Assembly (NCBI GenBank): GCA_017474285.1
Contig: JAFVHT010000001.1
Coordinates: forward strand, 18,695-82,694
Length of the DNA stretch: 64,000 bases
Origin: Acetobacter sp.
GTDB lineage: Bacteria; Pseudomonadota; Alphaproteobacteria; Acetobacterales; Acetobacteraceae
Reading direction: 5' to 3'
Numbering within the stretch: the stretch's first letter is position 1; each line of letters starts with the position of its first letter. Of this stretch, positions 28,489 to 36,605 are shown piece by piece. Both the position numbers and the translations under genes were made by a program. The notes below the pieces were generated by a model. That model was not told the DNA's origin. It saw nothing but the letters and a program-made list of their open reading frames with translations, and searched no databases.

Positions 28489-29514
28489 ATGACATCTCAT
28501 CAACCTATACCAACTTCTATGTATGCCATTGTTGCTGAAAAGCCTGGAGAACCAGATGTTTTATGTAGAGAATGTATTTCTGTACCGCAACCAAACAAAG
28601 GTGAAGTATTGGTGCGCGTTATGGCGGCAGGTGTTAATCGTCCGGATATTATGCAACGTAAAGGGTTATATCCACCGCCAGCTAATGCGTGCCCACGGTT
28701 AGGGTTAGAAATAGCGGGGGAGGTTGTTGCTTGTGGTGCGCCGCAAGAGGGGGAAGAAATGCCGTCTCTTGGCAGTCGTGTTTGCGCGCTTACTAACGGT
28801 GGTGGTTATGCTGAGTATTGTGTGGTGCCAGCGGGGCAATGCCTACCTTGGCCTCAAGGGATGAGTGCAGTACAAGCGGCTGCTTTGCCTGAAACGTGTT
28901 TTACAGTATGGTCTAACTTATTTATGCCTGTGATACTTCCTGCGGGTACGCGTGTTTTAGTTCATGGTGGTACGAGTGGTATTGGCACAATGGCTATTCA
29001 GCTTGTTCGTGCGTTTGGAGGAGAAGTCTACGCGACTGCGGGGACAGAAGAAAAATGTAATTTATGTAAAACTTTGGGCGCAACAGCAACGATCAACTAT
29101 AAAAATGAGGATTTTCTTACGCGTGTTCGTGAATTGACCCATAATGAAGGGGTAAATGTTATCCTTGATATTGTGGGAGGTGCGTATTTTAATCAGAATG
29201 TGAAATGTTTAGCGGTAGATGGGCGGTTGGTGATTATTGCGTTGCAAGGAGGCGCAAAAGCCGAACAGGCCGATCTTTCGCGTATTATGACTCGACGATT
29301 AACGGTAACAGGCAGCACTTTACGCGCACGGAGTGCGGAAAACAAAATTCGTATTGCCCAAGAGTTGTATAAATATGTTTGGCCTTTGTTCGATGCGGGT
29401 ACTATCGCTCCTTTAATTCACGCTGTTTTTCCCTTGGAGCATGCTGCGCAAGCTCACCAAGCTATGGAAAACGGGCAACATAGCGGTAAGATTATGTTAA
29501 CATGCTCGCATTAA
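28489..29514 (+). CDS. NAD(P)H-quinone oxidoreductase, PIG3-type zinc-less MDR family
   Basis: A 341-residue medium-chain reductase of the quinone oxidoreductase (TP53I3/PIG3) branch. The N-terminal catalytic domain has GVNRPDIMQRKGLYPPP and LGLEIAGEVV, and the Rossmann domain has HGGTSGIGTMAIQLV (NADPH binding). The structural zinc Cys cluster of alcohol dehydrogenases is absent, as expected for this branch. ATG 28489 is chosen over a TTG four codons upstream. The stop overlaps the convergent gene by four bases. The physiological quinone or carbonyl substrate is unknown. Confidence 0.9.
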   Translation: MTSHQPIPTSMYAIVAEKPGEPDVLCRECISVPQPNKGEVLVRVMAAGVNRPDIMQRKGLYPPPANACPRLGLEIAGEVVACGAPQEGEEMPSLGSRVCALTNGGGYAEYCVVPAGQCLPWPQGMSAVQAAALPETCFTVWSNLFMPVILPAGTRVLVHGGTSGIGTMAIQLVRAFGGEVYATAGTEEKCNLCKTLGATATINYKNEDFLTRVRELTHNEGVNVILDIVGGAYFNQNVKCLAVDGRLVIIALQGGAKAEQADLSRIMTRRLTVTGSTLRARSAENKIRIAQELYKYVWPLFDAGTIAPLIHAVFPLEHAAQAHQAMENGQHSGKIMLTCSH

Positions 29515-29774
29515 CGGCGACGCCATCGGTGCCATATGACTTCGATAATGCCATAAATGCTTGCTAACGACCAAAACACTTCTATAAGGAACGCTGCCCG
29601 ATTAAAGTCATGCCAAAGGGAAGCTATCATGAGACAACAACCTAATAAATTTGTTGTAGGGTAAAGAAAACCTCGCGTGTCAACGGTTCCTTTAATATTA
29701 AGAAAATACATGATAACAAAAAGTGTTGATCCAAAATAACCACATAGATCGTACCATTGTAAACCAGAAAGCAT
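29511..29774 (-). CDS. CBU_0592-type small membrane protein
   Basis: An 87-residue protein with three predicted membrane helices (about residues 10-27, 38-56 and 60-78). The pattern is that of the CBU_0592-like domain: GYFGSTLFVIMYFLN, then TTNLLGCCLMIASL, then FLIEVFWSLASIYG. The function of this domain is not established. It ends with a basic tail RWRRR. It converges with the quinone oxidoreductase gene, overlapping by four bases. Confidence 0.82.
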   Translation of the reverse strand: MLSGLQWYDLCGYFGSTLFVIMYFLNIKGTVDTRGFLYPTTNLLGCCLMIASLWHDFNRAAFLIEVFWSLASIYGIIEVIWHRWRRR

Positions 29775-29921
29775 GTTATTCTCCTCTATCTTTTTTCTTT
29801 ACCTGTTTTGAATGAGGAAATAAAGAGTGAGACTTGTAGTGAGATATGATCAACGTCAACGGGAATTATCTCGTTTTGTTGAGGTCGTTTATCCTTAAGC
29901 GATTAACTCTAGAGAGAGTAT

Positions 29922-30632
29922 ATGTATTTTATGAATACGGTTCATAGTGCTTCAGATATAGAGAAAAATCTTGTGGCTGTTTATGCGCGTATGGCAGAAG
30001 CGGCTAAGCGTGCGGGACGTGATCCGTCTTCTATAACATTGGTCGCTGTTTCTAAATTTCACCCACGTGAAAGTGTTTTAGAGGCTATACAGGCGGGGCA
30101 ATATATTTTTGGAGAAAATCGTGTGCAAGAAGCTGCCGCTAAATTTCCTCCCATACAAGTCGTTACACCAGAAGTTAGTGTCCACTTAATTGGTGGATTA
30201 CAAACGAATAAAGCACGTGATGCTGTACGTATCGCAACGATGATTGAGAGTTTGGACCGTCCTGCTTTAGCAGATGCGTTAGACCGAGCGGCGCAAGCAG
30301 AGGGGCGGCTTCCCGATCTTCTTATAGAAGTCAATACAGGGAGTGAGCCACAGAAATATGGTGTACCTGTTGGGGAGGCTGATGGTTTTATTCGTACATG
30401 TCGTCAACGTTTTGGCGATAAACTTCGTGGGCTTATGTGTATTCCTCCTGTAGGGATAGACCCAACACCTCATTTTGTGATGTTGCGCACGCTGGCTCAA
30501 ACGCATGGCTTAGGTATTTTATCTATGGGGATGTCAGCTGATTTTGAACAAGCTATTATGCAAGGGGCAACGCATGTCCGTGTTGGAAGTGCTATATTTG
30601 GCGCACGGTCTGTAGTAGGTACCTGTGTATAA
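29922..30632 (+). CDS. yggS: YggS/PROSC family PLP homeostasis protein
   Basis: A 236-residue single-domain PLP-binding protein (fold type III) that buffers pyridoxal phosphate and affects amino acid and vitamin B6 pools. The PLP Lys45 sits in TLVAVSKFHP. Other family motifs: FGENRVQEA, HLIGGLQTNKA, EVNTGSEPQKYG, GLMCIPP and SMGMSADFEQAI. Two in-frame ATGs (29922 and 29931) are possible. The next gene, kup, follows within about 75 bases. Confidence 0.93.
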   Translation: MYFMNTVHSASDIEKNLVAVYARMAEAAKRAGRDPSSITLVAVSKFHPRESVLEAIQAGQYIFGENRVQEAAAKFPPIQVVTPEVSVHLIGGLQTNKARDAVRIATMIESLDRPALADALDRAAQAEGRLPDLLIEVNTGSEPQKYGVPVGEADGFIRTCRQRFGDKLRGLMCIPPVGIDPTPHFVMLRTLAQTHGLGILSMGMSADFEQAIMQGATHVRVGSAIFGARSVVGTCV

Positions 30633-30707
30633 AGAGTGTGTTCAATAGAAAGTGTATCGTTTTGGTTCGCGCGATTTTTACCTCAAGATGTGGAGATTAA
30701 TACTGCT

Positions 30708-32681
30708 ATGACAGTTCCTCCTTCTTCTCCTAATGATTCCTCTACGACGCAAGAGTCAGAAGCTCTTTTACCTGAACCACGGCGTATTGCGGAATTTGGT
30801 GCTGATCAACATCAAGTAACAGCGCCTGTTGGGTTTGCTTCGTTATTGGGCGTGCTTGGGGTCGTCTATGGTGATATAGGCACAAGCCCTCTTTATGCTT
30901 TTCGTTCGACAGTTGAGATACTGCATAGTGATAAACAAGTAGCACCGTGGGAGATCATGGGAATTGCTAGTCTTATTTTCTGGACTATCATTCTTATTGT
31001 TACAATTAAATACGTATTGTTGATTATGCGAGCAGACTATAATGGCGAGGGTGGTATTCTCGCCATTATGTCTTTAGCGCAACGTATGACGTCTGGAGTG
31101 CAGAGGAAAATCGTTCTTGGATTGATTGGGATTGCAGGAACGTGTCTCTTTTTTGGTGATGGCATTATTACACCAGCGATTTCTGTTTTATCGGCTATTG
31201 AGGGGATAGAAGTCAGCGTACCAGCTGCACGTGATATTGTTATTCCGACAGCTGTTCTTGTCATTATTAGTTTGTTTAGTGTGCAATGGATTGGCACTGG
31301 AAAAGTTGGTTCTATTTTTGGTCCTATTATGCTGCTCTGGTTTGGTACAATCGGAGGGGTAGGGATTGTTGAGATTTCTCATCATCCGATGATTTTGATG
31401 GCATTATCCCCGACATATGCCATAGAATTTATGTTTTATCATGGTACCTTGTCATTTATAACTCTGGGAGCTGTTGTTTTGTGTGTGACAAGGGCAGAAG
31501 CTTTATACGCGGATATGGGGCATTTTGGTCGTAATCCTATTCGCTTTGCGTGGTTATTTTTTGTATTGCCAATGTTGGTACTCAATTATTTTGGACAAGC
31601 AGCACTTGTCATCGCACATCCAAATGCTTTGTCTAATCCGTTTTTTATGCTGTGCCCGCCCTGGATGCAGGGTCCTATGGTGTTACTCTCTACACTTGCA
31701 ACAGTGATTGCTAGTCAAGCTGGTATTTCTGGAGGGTTTTCTTTGTGTCGACAACTTATGCAGCTTGGTTATGTACCACGTATGCGTATTCTGCATACTA
31801 ATGCAGATGAGGAAGGGCAAGTTTACTTACCAGATTTTAACCGTTTTTTAGCGGTTGGGTCTATTTTGTTGGTGCTAACATTCCGGAGTTCTGATGCTTT
31901 AGCTTCGGCGTATGGTATTGCTGTCACTGGAACGTTTATGTGTACATCAACGCTGGCAACGGTTGTTTTTAAGCGTTATTTTCAATGGCCAACATGGCGT
32001 GTTGCTACGGTGTTTGGTTGCTTTTTCTTGTTGGATGGCACGTTTTTTACGGCAAATGCCCTTAAAATACCAGATGGTGGATGGGTGCCTGTTTTACTTG
32101 GACTTGTGCTTATCTTAATGATGATTACATGGAAAAAAGGTCGTAGTCTTGTTATTGCACGTCAACGTCAAAACAGTTTGCCTTTAAGAAGTTTTATAGC
32201 ACGCTTGCCTCAATCACGTACTATTCGTGTGCCGGGTATGGCTGTATTTATGACCAGTACTCCTGATTTTGTTCCTCCATGTTTATTGTATAATTTACGC
32301 CATAATCATATTTTGCATGATCATATTTTACTTGTAACCGTCCAAACACTTGACCAGCCAGAGGCTGACCATGGACATCGAGTAATAGTAGAAGAGTTAG
32401 CGACGAATATTTATCGTGTCACGTTGCATTATGGTTTTATGGAAATGCCGAATATTCCGCGTGCGTTAGAAGAGATAAAAGCAAATGGCGTGAATTTTGA
32501 TGCAATCCAGGCTTCTTATTTCACTTCGCGTGAATTGATTATGCGTTCTCCTGTGCCGGGTTTAGCACGTTGGCAACAGTCCTTATTTGTTTTTATGTTC
32601 CGCAATGCTGTTTCTAGTACAGAGTTCTTCCGTATTCCTCCCGATCGTGTGGTAGAACTTGGGGTAAAAATTGCCATCTGA
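30708..32681 (+). CDS. kup: low-affinity potassium transporter Kup
   Basis: A 657-residue KUP/HAK/KT family K+ transporter (proton symport). Following a hydrophilic N-terminal leader, the signature GVVYGDIGTSPLYAFR begins near residue 50. About twelve membrane helices follow, and the C-terminal cytosolic domain runs from about 520. Motif NYFGQAALV and GIAVTGTFMCTS are typical. The frame opens at 30636, but ATG 30708, with GTGGAG upstream, gives a normal start. The 3' end overlaps hemW by 11 bases. Acid-tolerant bacteria often use Kup for K+ uptake at low pH. Confidence 0.94.
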   Translation: MTVPPSSPNDSSTTQESEALLPEPRRIAEFGADQHQVTAPVGFASLLGVLGVVYGDIGTSPLYAFRSTVEILHSDKQVAPWEIMGIASLIFWTIILIVTIKYVLLIMRADYNGEGGILAIMSLAQRMTSGVQRKIVLGLIGIAGTCLFFGDGIITPAISVLSAIEGIEVSVPAARDIVIPTAVLVIISLFSVQWIGTGKVGSIFGPIMLLWFGTIGGVGIVEISHHPMILMALSPTYAIEFMFYHGTLSFITLGAVVLCVTRAEALYADMGHFGRNPIRFAWLFFVLPMLVLNYFGQAALVIAHPNALSNPFFMLCPPWMQGPMVLLSTLATVIASQAGISGGFSLCRQLMQLGYVPRMRILHTNADEEGQVYLPDFNRFLAVGSILLVLTFRSSDALASAYGIAVTGTFMCTSTLATVVFKRYFQWPTWRVATVFGCFFLLDGTFFTANALKIPDGGWVPVLLGLVLILMMITWKKGRSLVIARQRQNSLPLRSFIARLPQSRTIRVPGMAVFMTSTPDFVPPCLLYNLRHNHILHDHILLVTVQTLDQPEADHGHRVIVEELATNIYRVTLHYGFMEMPNIPRALEEIKANGVNFDAIQASYFTSRELIMRSPVPGLARWQQSLFVFMFRNAVSSTEFFRIPPDRVVELGVKIAI

Positions 32682-33843
32682 TTTTGCTACGCAAGAGGAG
32701 CCTCTTGCTTTGTATATTCATTGGCCGTTTTGTCTTTCTCGATGCCCATATTGTGATTTTAATACGTATGTACGGAAAGCGATTCCGCAAAAGCGTTTTA
32801 GGGATTTGTTATGTTCTGAGCTTGCATATGAGGCTAATCGGTTAGGGCGGCGGCGTTTAGCCTCTATCTTTTTTGGTGGGGGTACACCCTCTTTAATGTT
32901 TCCAGAAACGGTTTCACAAATCATTACAGAAGCAACAACCTATTTTGATCCTGTTTCTAATCTTGAGATTACATTAGAGGCAAATCCTACGAGCGTAGAA
33001 GTAGAAAAATTGACGCATTTTCGTCAAGCGGGTGTGAATCGTATTTCATTAGGTGTTCAAGCATTTGATGAGCAAGCATTACAATTTTTAGGGCGTCAAC
33101 ATTCCGTAGCGCAAGCCTATACCGCGATTGAAGCGGCAAAGGCGTTATTTCCGCGTGTTAGCTTTGACCTTATTTATGCACGTCCTGAACAAACATTTGA
33201 ATCTTGGCAGCGCGAATTACGTTCTGCCTTAAATTTGATGACGGAACATATTGCGCTTTATCAGCTAACAATAGAACAGGGAACACGCTTTGACTCTCTT
33301 TATCAAGCAGGGCGATTAACTCTACCTCACGAAGAAGAGGCTGCTGCTTTATATACAATAACAAATGACATCGTGTCTTCTTATGGGTTGCGGGCTTACG
33401 AAGTGTCTAATTATGCTCGTTTAGGCTGTGAAAGCCGTCATAATTTGGTTTATTGGCGTTATGGTGATTATCTTGGGATTGGTCCTGGCGCTCATAGTCG
33501 TTTTGCTTTGCAAAAAGGTTTGTATGCAGTACAACGACAGCGCGTGCCAGAGTTGTGGGCAGATTTCGTAGAACAAAGGGGTACAGGGCAAAGCATACAA
33601 GAAAATTTAGAGCCTCGTGCTCGTGCTCGTGAAATGCTTTTAATGGGGTTAAGAGTTGAAGAAGGGATCAATCTGCATCGTTTTGCACAACGTACAGGAA
33701 TGACTCTTGAGCAAAGTGTAGATCATGATATTTTGAATAAGGCATTAGAAGAAAATTATCTTGTTCAGACAGAAACTATTTTACGAACCACACAAGAAGG
33801 ACGACTACGCTTAGAAGCTTTGTTGAGTGCGTTAGTGCTCTAA
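32671..33843 (+). CDS. hemW: HemW-like radical SAM protein
   Basis: A 390-residue radical SAM protein of the HemN-like group. The [4Fe-4S] motif Cys-x3-Cys-x2-Cys is in HWPFCLSRCPYCDF near residue 22, followed by FFGGGTPSLM and the ANPTS and GVQAFD blocks. HemW binds heme and acts in heme trafficking; it is commonly annotated as oxygen-independent coproporphyrinogen oxidase although it lacks the N-terminal Cys of true HemN, as here. The start is uncertain: TTG 32671 inside the end of kup. It usually sits next to rdgB, not seen here. Confidence 0.9.
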   Translation: MPSDFATQEEPLALYIHWPFCLSRCPYCDFNTYVRKAIPQKRFRDLLCSELAYEANRLGRRRLASIFFGGGTPSLMFPETVSQIITEATTYFDPVSNLEITLEANPTSVEVEKLTHFRQAGVNRISLGVQAFDEQALQFLGRQHSVAQAYTAIEAAKALFPRVSFDLIYARPEQTFESWQRELRSALNLMTEHIALYQLTIEQGTRFDSLYQAGRLTLPHEEEAAALYTITNDIVSSYGLRAYEVSNYARLGCESRHNLVYWRYGDYLGIGPGAHSRFALQKGLYAVQRQRVPELWADFVEQRGTGQSIQENLEPRARAREMLLMGLRVEEGINLHRFAQRTGMTLEQSVDHDILNKALEENYLVQTETILRTTQEGRLRLEALLSALVL

Positions 33844-33902
33844 AAACTTGTGAAGGTTTATTGTTAAAAACAGGGAGCAGGGGCTTATACCTGTTTTGGG
33901 TA

Positions 33903-34328
33903 ATGATTCATCTTGTTAAACTCGTTGTTGGTCTTTCTTCAATAGAGGAGCTCATAGCACGGCAAGCACAGCCACAGAATACACGTCAATATACAGGATT
34001 TGATATGCCTTTGCCCGTTGTGCACACACGGAGTTGCCCTCGCCAAAAAGAGGCTTTGTTAAAAGGAGGCTCTCTTTATCGTGTGATAAGCGGCATGATT
34101 GTTTGTCGGCAAGAGCTGAAAGCGATTGAAAAAGAAATCCGTTCTGACGGGAGTGAGGGAACAGTGTTATTTCTTTCACCTGTTCTTATTCGTGTAGAAG
34201 CGAGACCGATGCGTCCCTTTCAAGGGTGGCGTTATCTATCCGCTGCAGATGCGCCAGCGGATGAAGAGCCTGTTGCTTCTGATTTCTCTCAATCTTTATT
34301 ATGTGATTTATCGCGCTTGGGGTTGTAA
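33903..34328 (+). CDS. DUF1489 family protein
   Basis: A 141-residue cytoplasmic protein typical of alphaproteobacteria, function unknown. Characteristic blocks: HLVKLVVGLSSIEELIARQA at the start, TRSCPRQKEALLKGGSLYRVI in the middle and RPFQGWRYLSAADAP near the end. The frame opens 14 codons upstream, but ATG 33903 (MIHLVKL) matches the conserved N terminus. It follows hemW closely and may share its transcript. tRNA-Glu is just downstream. Confidence 0.85.
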   Translation: MIHLVKLVVGLSSIEELIARQAQPQNTRQYTGFDMPLPVVHTRSCPRQKEALLKGGSLYRVISGMIVCRQELKAIEKEIRSDGSEGTVLFLSPVLIRVEARPMRPFQGWRYLSAADAPADEEPVASDFSQSLLCDLSRLGL

Positions 34329-34377
34329 GAAATTTGTTGTGTTAAAGATAAAAAGTGAAAAAAGAGTTTTTCTATAC

Positions 34378-34404
34378 TTGACGTTTTCAGAAATTTGTTA
34401 TAAC
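34378..34404 (+). promoter_or_regulatory. putative promoter of tRNA-Glu
   Basis: TTGACG (34378-34383) and TATAAC (34399-34404) are separated by 15 bases, slightly short of the usual 16-18. They lie 22 bases upstream of the tRNA-Glu 5' end, a fitting distance for a stable RNA promoter. Confidence 0.45.
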
Positions 34405-34426
34405 TAATCATGTCAGAGACGTTTTT

Positions 34427-34502
34427 GTCCCGTTCGTCTAGAGGCCTAGGACATCGCCCTTTCACGGCGGCAACACGGGTTCGAATCCTGTACGGGACGC
34501 CA
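34427..34502 (+). tRNA. tRNA-Glu (anticodon TTC)
   Basis: A cloverleaf with acceptor GTCCCGT/ACGGGAC, discriminator G and encoded CCA (34500-34502). The anticodon arm CGCC-CTTTCAC-GGCG gives anticodon TTC, and the T arm contains GGTTCGAATCC. It reads GAA/GAG codons. Confidence 0.97.
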
Positions 34503-34563
34503 TTAAAGATTGTGAAATAGTTGTGTATTTGTATACATAGCTTCGGCTTGAAATACCCTATCT

Positions 34564-34658
34564 AAGTCTCGAGTCTTTCTGTTATTTTTGTTTTTTTATT
34601 TGCACTTTGAAGTAAAAGCTCTTTGTAAAGAGCTTTTAAGACTCTATGACTGAGACTT
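34564..34658 (+). ncRNA. possible structured RNA or leader hairpin
   Basis: Three nested perfect stems are visible. AAGTCTC (34564-34570) pairs with GAGACTT (34652-34658). GAGTCTT (34571-34577) pairs with AAGACTC (34638-34644). AAAAGCTCTTT (34614-34624) pairs with AAAGAGCTTTT (34627-34637) around a two-base loop. All lie between tRNA-Glu and mucR with no coding frame. It may be the tail of the tRNA transcript, a small RNA, or the distal part of a long mucR leader. The pairing is read by eye and no free energy has been calculated. Confidence 0.35.
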
Positions 34659-34820
34659 TATATTGTTATTTGTAGACGATATTTCCTAAAAAGTAATTTT
34701 ATAACACTATCGCACTCAATGATATGTTTTGAGGTCAAGAGATTGAGAATAGAATGATAATTTAAGAGAGAAATCGAAAAAAAAATATTAAAAAGAAAAA
34801 TCCTGTTTTCTTTATTTCTC

Positions 34821-34849
34821 TTTTATCAATTAAGTATACACTGATAAAA
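34821..34849. promoter_or_regulatory. inverted repeat upstream of mucR
   Basis: TTTTATCA (34821-34828) and TGATAAAA (34842-34849) form an 8-bp inverted repeat around attaagtatacac, ending 28 bases before the mucR ATG. Ros/MucR proteins often repress their own genes through AT-rich sites, so this is a candidate autoregulatory operator. Confidence 0.35.
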
Positions 34850-34877
34850 AGGAAAAATAAAATTTCAAGAGGTAAAG

Positions 34878-35402
34878 ATGTCTAAAGAGGATATAACAGG
34901 TGCTTCTGAAAGAGTTCTTTCTGACAACTAAGAACAACTAACAGAAGCCGAGTTATCACGCTTAACAAGCCAAATTATTAGTAACTACGTATCGACAAAT
35001 GCGATTAGTCCGCGTGATCTTGTTGTCCTTCTGGAAGATATTAGAACCGCTTTACGTGGGAATAATATCTCTACTTCTTCAGCGTCTATTCCATCTCCTC
35101 CAGTGGTTGTTGAAAATACTCAAACTCAACCCCCGGTTACTTCTGTTGTTGTTTCTCAGCCTAAACATTTAACGTCAGTTGTTCCTATTAACCAATCTAT
35201 TCAGCATGATTATTTGGCGTTTTTGGAAGATGGAAAAAAAATGGTTATGTTGAAACGGTATTTGAAAAGAAAATATAATTTAACACTTGAGGCTTACCGA
35301 AAAAAATGGGGTTTGCCACAAGATTATCCTATGTCAGCCCCTGGATATATAGAAGAGCGTTCTAGACTTGCAAAAGATTTTGGTCTTGGTCGACATAAAT
35401 AA
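34878..35402 (+). pseudogene. mucR: MucR/Ros-family regulator with in-frame stop codon
   Basis: The gene starts at ATG 34878 after AAGAGGTAAAG. Codon 18 is TAA (34929-34931), and the same frame continues uninterrupted to 35402 (174 codons in all). The segment after the stop, LSRLTSQIISNYVSTNAISPRDL, is the conserved MucR N-terminal domain, and YNLTLEAYRKKWGLPQDYPM near the end is the conserved C-terminal DNA-binding region. Two usual zinc-finger positions look changed: the Cys of xxCLEDGKK is Phe and the His of LKRHL is Tyr. Family members regulate exopolysaccharide, motility and cell-cycle genes. A late GTG at 35103 would delete the whole N-terminal domain. Either a nonsense mutant or a base error. 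Confidence 0.8.
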
Positions 35403-35511
35403 ACAGTAGAAATCGTTATTGATTGTCATCATGCGCTAAAAAAGGACTTTTTTCTAGTTTCAAAAAACGGGGAAAATTGTACACTCTTTATGCAGTAAAG
35501 CCATAAATAGG

Positions 35512-35541
35512 AAAAAGGTGCGTTGTTAGACGCACTTTTTT
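35512..35541 (+). terminator. rho-independent terminator after mucR
   Basis: Stem GTGCGT (35518-35523) with ACGCAC (35530-35535), loop TGTTAG, followed by six T (35536-35541) and preceded by five A. It lies 110 bases after the mucR stop. The A tract on the left also lets it serve a transcript from the right. Confidence 0.82.
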
Positions 35542-35567
35542 GTTGATGGTGTAATTGTGTAAAAGCT

Positions 35568-35751
35568 TTATTTGATCTGTGCACAGCCTATAAGAAGAGT
35601 TCGAAGACTAGGCGGTACTGGTTTATTGTTTTGCAGTTTACGTTTTAGAAAAAAGTGCCGCAGAACTTGCAATCTCTGGGTGAGCGATGGCATATGAATT
35701 ACTCATTTCACCGTCAGAGCATGTTTCTTGAGACGGTGCAGGAAAGTATCC
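35568..35751 (-). pseudogene. remnant of P-x-P-x-x-ETC lipoprotein gene
   Basis: Directly after, and in frame with, the stop codon of the gene at 35752-36012, the minus strand encodes GYFPAPSQETC and SYAIAHPEI, clearly the family motif. There is no start codon or signal peptide. The frame is broken by a stop after about 40 codons. A neighbouring frame then gives KPVPPSLRTLLIGCAQIK-stop, matching the family C terminus (Cys-Ala-Gln). This is a decayed paralogue. Confidence 0.6.
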
Positions 35752-36012
35752 CTACAAGAGGAAAAAAGTTTTTACAACCAACCCAAAAATCCATTTGTTC
35801 CATCGTTTTTTATCTCTATCAAGATCTGCTTTACTAGGGTCTTTTACAAGATCCAGATGTGCTTTGATATAGTCAGCAGAGCATGTTTCAGGCGTTGGAT
35901 TGGGGGCTGGTGTTTCGTCAAGATATTGTGACCAAGTCGACATATCCCTGCTCAATTGTAATATTTCTTTTTTTTGTTTGCCATCCTGTTCTTTCTTGAA
36001 GCATAATTTCAT
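35752..36012 (-). CDS. P-x-P-x-x-ETC family protein, lacking signal peptide
   Basis: An 86-residue frame with the family motif PNPTPETC followed by SADYIKAH (around residues 37-51). The N terminus (MKLCFKKEQDGKQ) is charged and lacks the signal peptide and lipobox of its relatives. The C terminus seen (LVVKTFFLL) does not match theirs, whereas another frame encodes FWVGCKN, closer to the family ending. An indel in the A-rich stretch near 35800-35815 could account for this. Probably degenerate, but the frame is open, so it is listed as a gene with low confidence. Confidence 0.4.
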   Translation of the reverse strand: MKLCFKKEQDGKQKKEILQLSRDMSTWSQYLDETPAPNPTPETCSADYIKAHLDLVKDPSKADLDRDKKRWNKWIFGLVVKTFFLL

Positions 36013-36428
36013 TACAACCTATCAGAAAATTACTGAGTGCTTTTGGTTCTATCTGTACGTAAATGGCATTAAGAGGTTGGGGATTCCCTGAATAAAGCTC
36101 TTGTGTGGCAGCTTTTATCTCAGCCGCAAACTTTTGAGTGGCAGTAACTCTATCCTTTGTTATTTGGATTTGTGCTAGGATTCTTGTTCTTGCTTATGCG
36201 CTGTCGTCGTAATCCTGCTGTTTTTTCACGTTGCAACGTATAGTTTGCAGAACAGGTTTCAGCCATTGGTTTCGGATAGGGTCCGTACTCTTCAGTTGGT
36301 GTACTACTTATATTTGGGATTGTACTTTGGAACGAGTTTGTATTTGAGCTATTGAGAGGGCCACAACTAGAAAGAGAAAAAGCTAAACTAAAACTTAACA
36401 AAAATTTTATGGATGGGAGGGGGTACAA
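36011..36428 (-). pseudogene. P-x-P-x-x-ETC lipoprotein gene, frameshifted
   Basis: The intact start encodes a lipoprotein signal peptide with lipobox LSSC (MYPLPSIKFLLSFSLAFSLSSC), a Ser/Asn/Thr-rich linker, then YPKPMAETC and SANY. The frame stops at 36150. From about 36180 the next frame carries a long open stretch (KFAAEIKAATQELYSG, then ALSNFLIGCNEIM) that ends like its relatives, with a Cys close to the end. A single-base shift near 36175-36190 would join the halves into a protein of about 140 residues, larger than its relatives. Alternatively the short 92-residue form is functional. Confidence 0.5.
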
Positions 36429-36536
36429 AGCATTCTTTTCCTCACTGAATGAGTTGTTGTCAGAAAATTAAAAACTGCAAACGCTAGCTTTTACACAGCA
36501 TTTTGTCGTTATAAAGAGTTGATTTGATATTCTCTC

Positions 36537-36569
36537 CTTAAAAAACATCCTTCCCTCTTTTTGGGAAGG
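36537..36569 (-). terminator. rho-independent terminator of the ferritin-like gene
   Basis: On the minus strand, CCTTCCC and GGGAAGG (36563-36569 and 36549-36555) pair around a 7-base A-rich loop, followed by ATGTTTTTT. It lies about 37 bases after the stop of the ferritin-like gene at 36606. Confidence 0.8.
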
Positions 36570-36605
36570 AAGGATACAGAAAGGTATAGTAGCGAAAATA
36601 GTTTT

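Noticed and set aside
35103..35402. GTG 35103 as the true start of a short MucR protein
   Set aside because: The frame is open upstream to an in-frame stop and the conserved N-terminal domain lies in that upstream part; the GTG start is an artefact of the nonsense codon.
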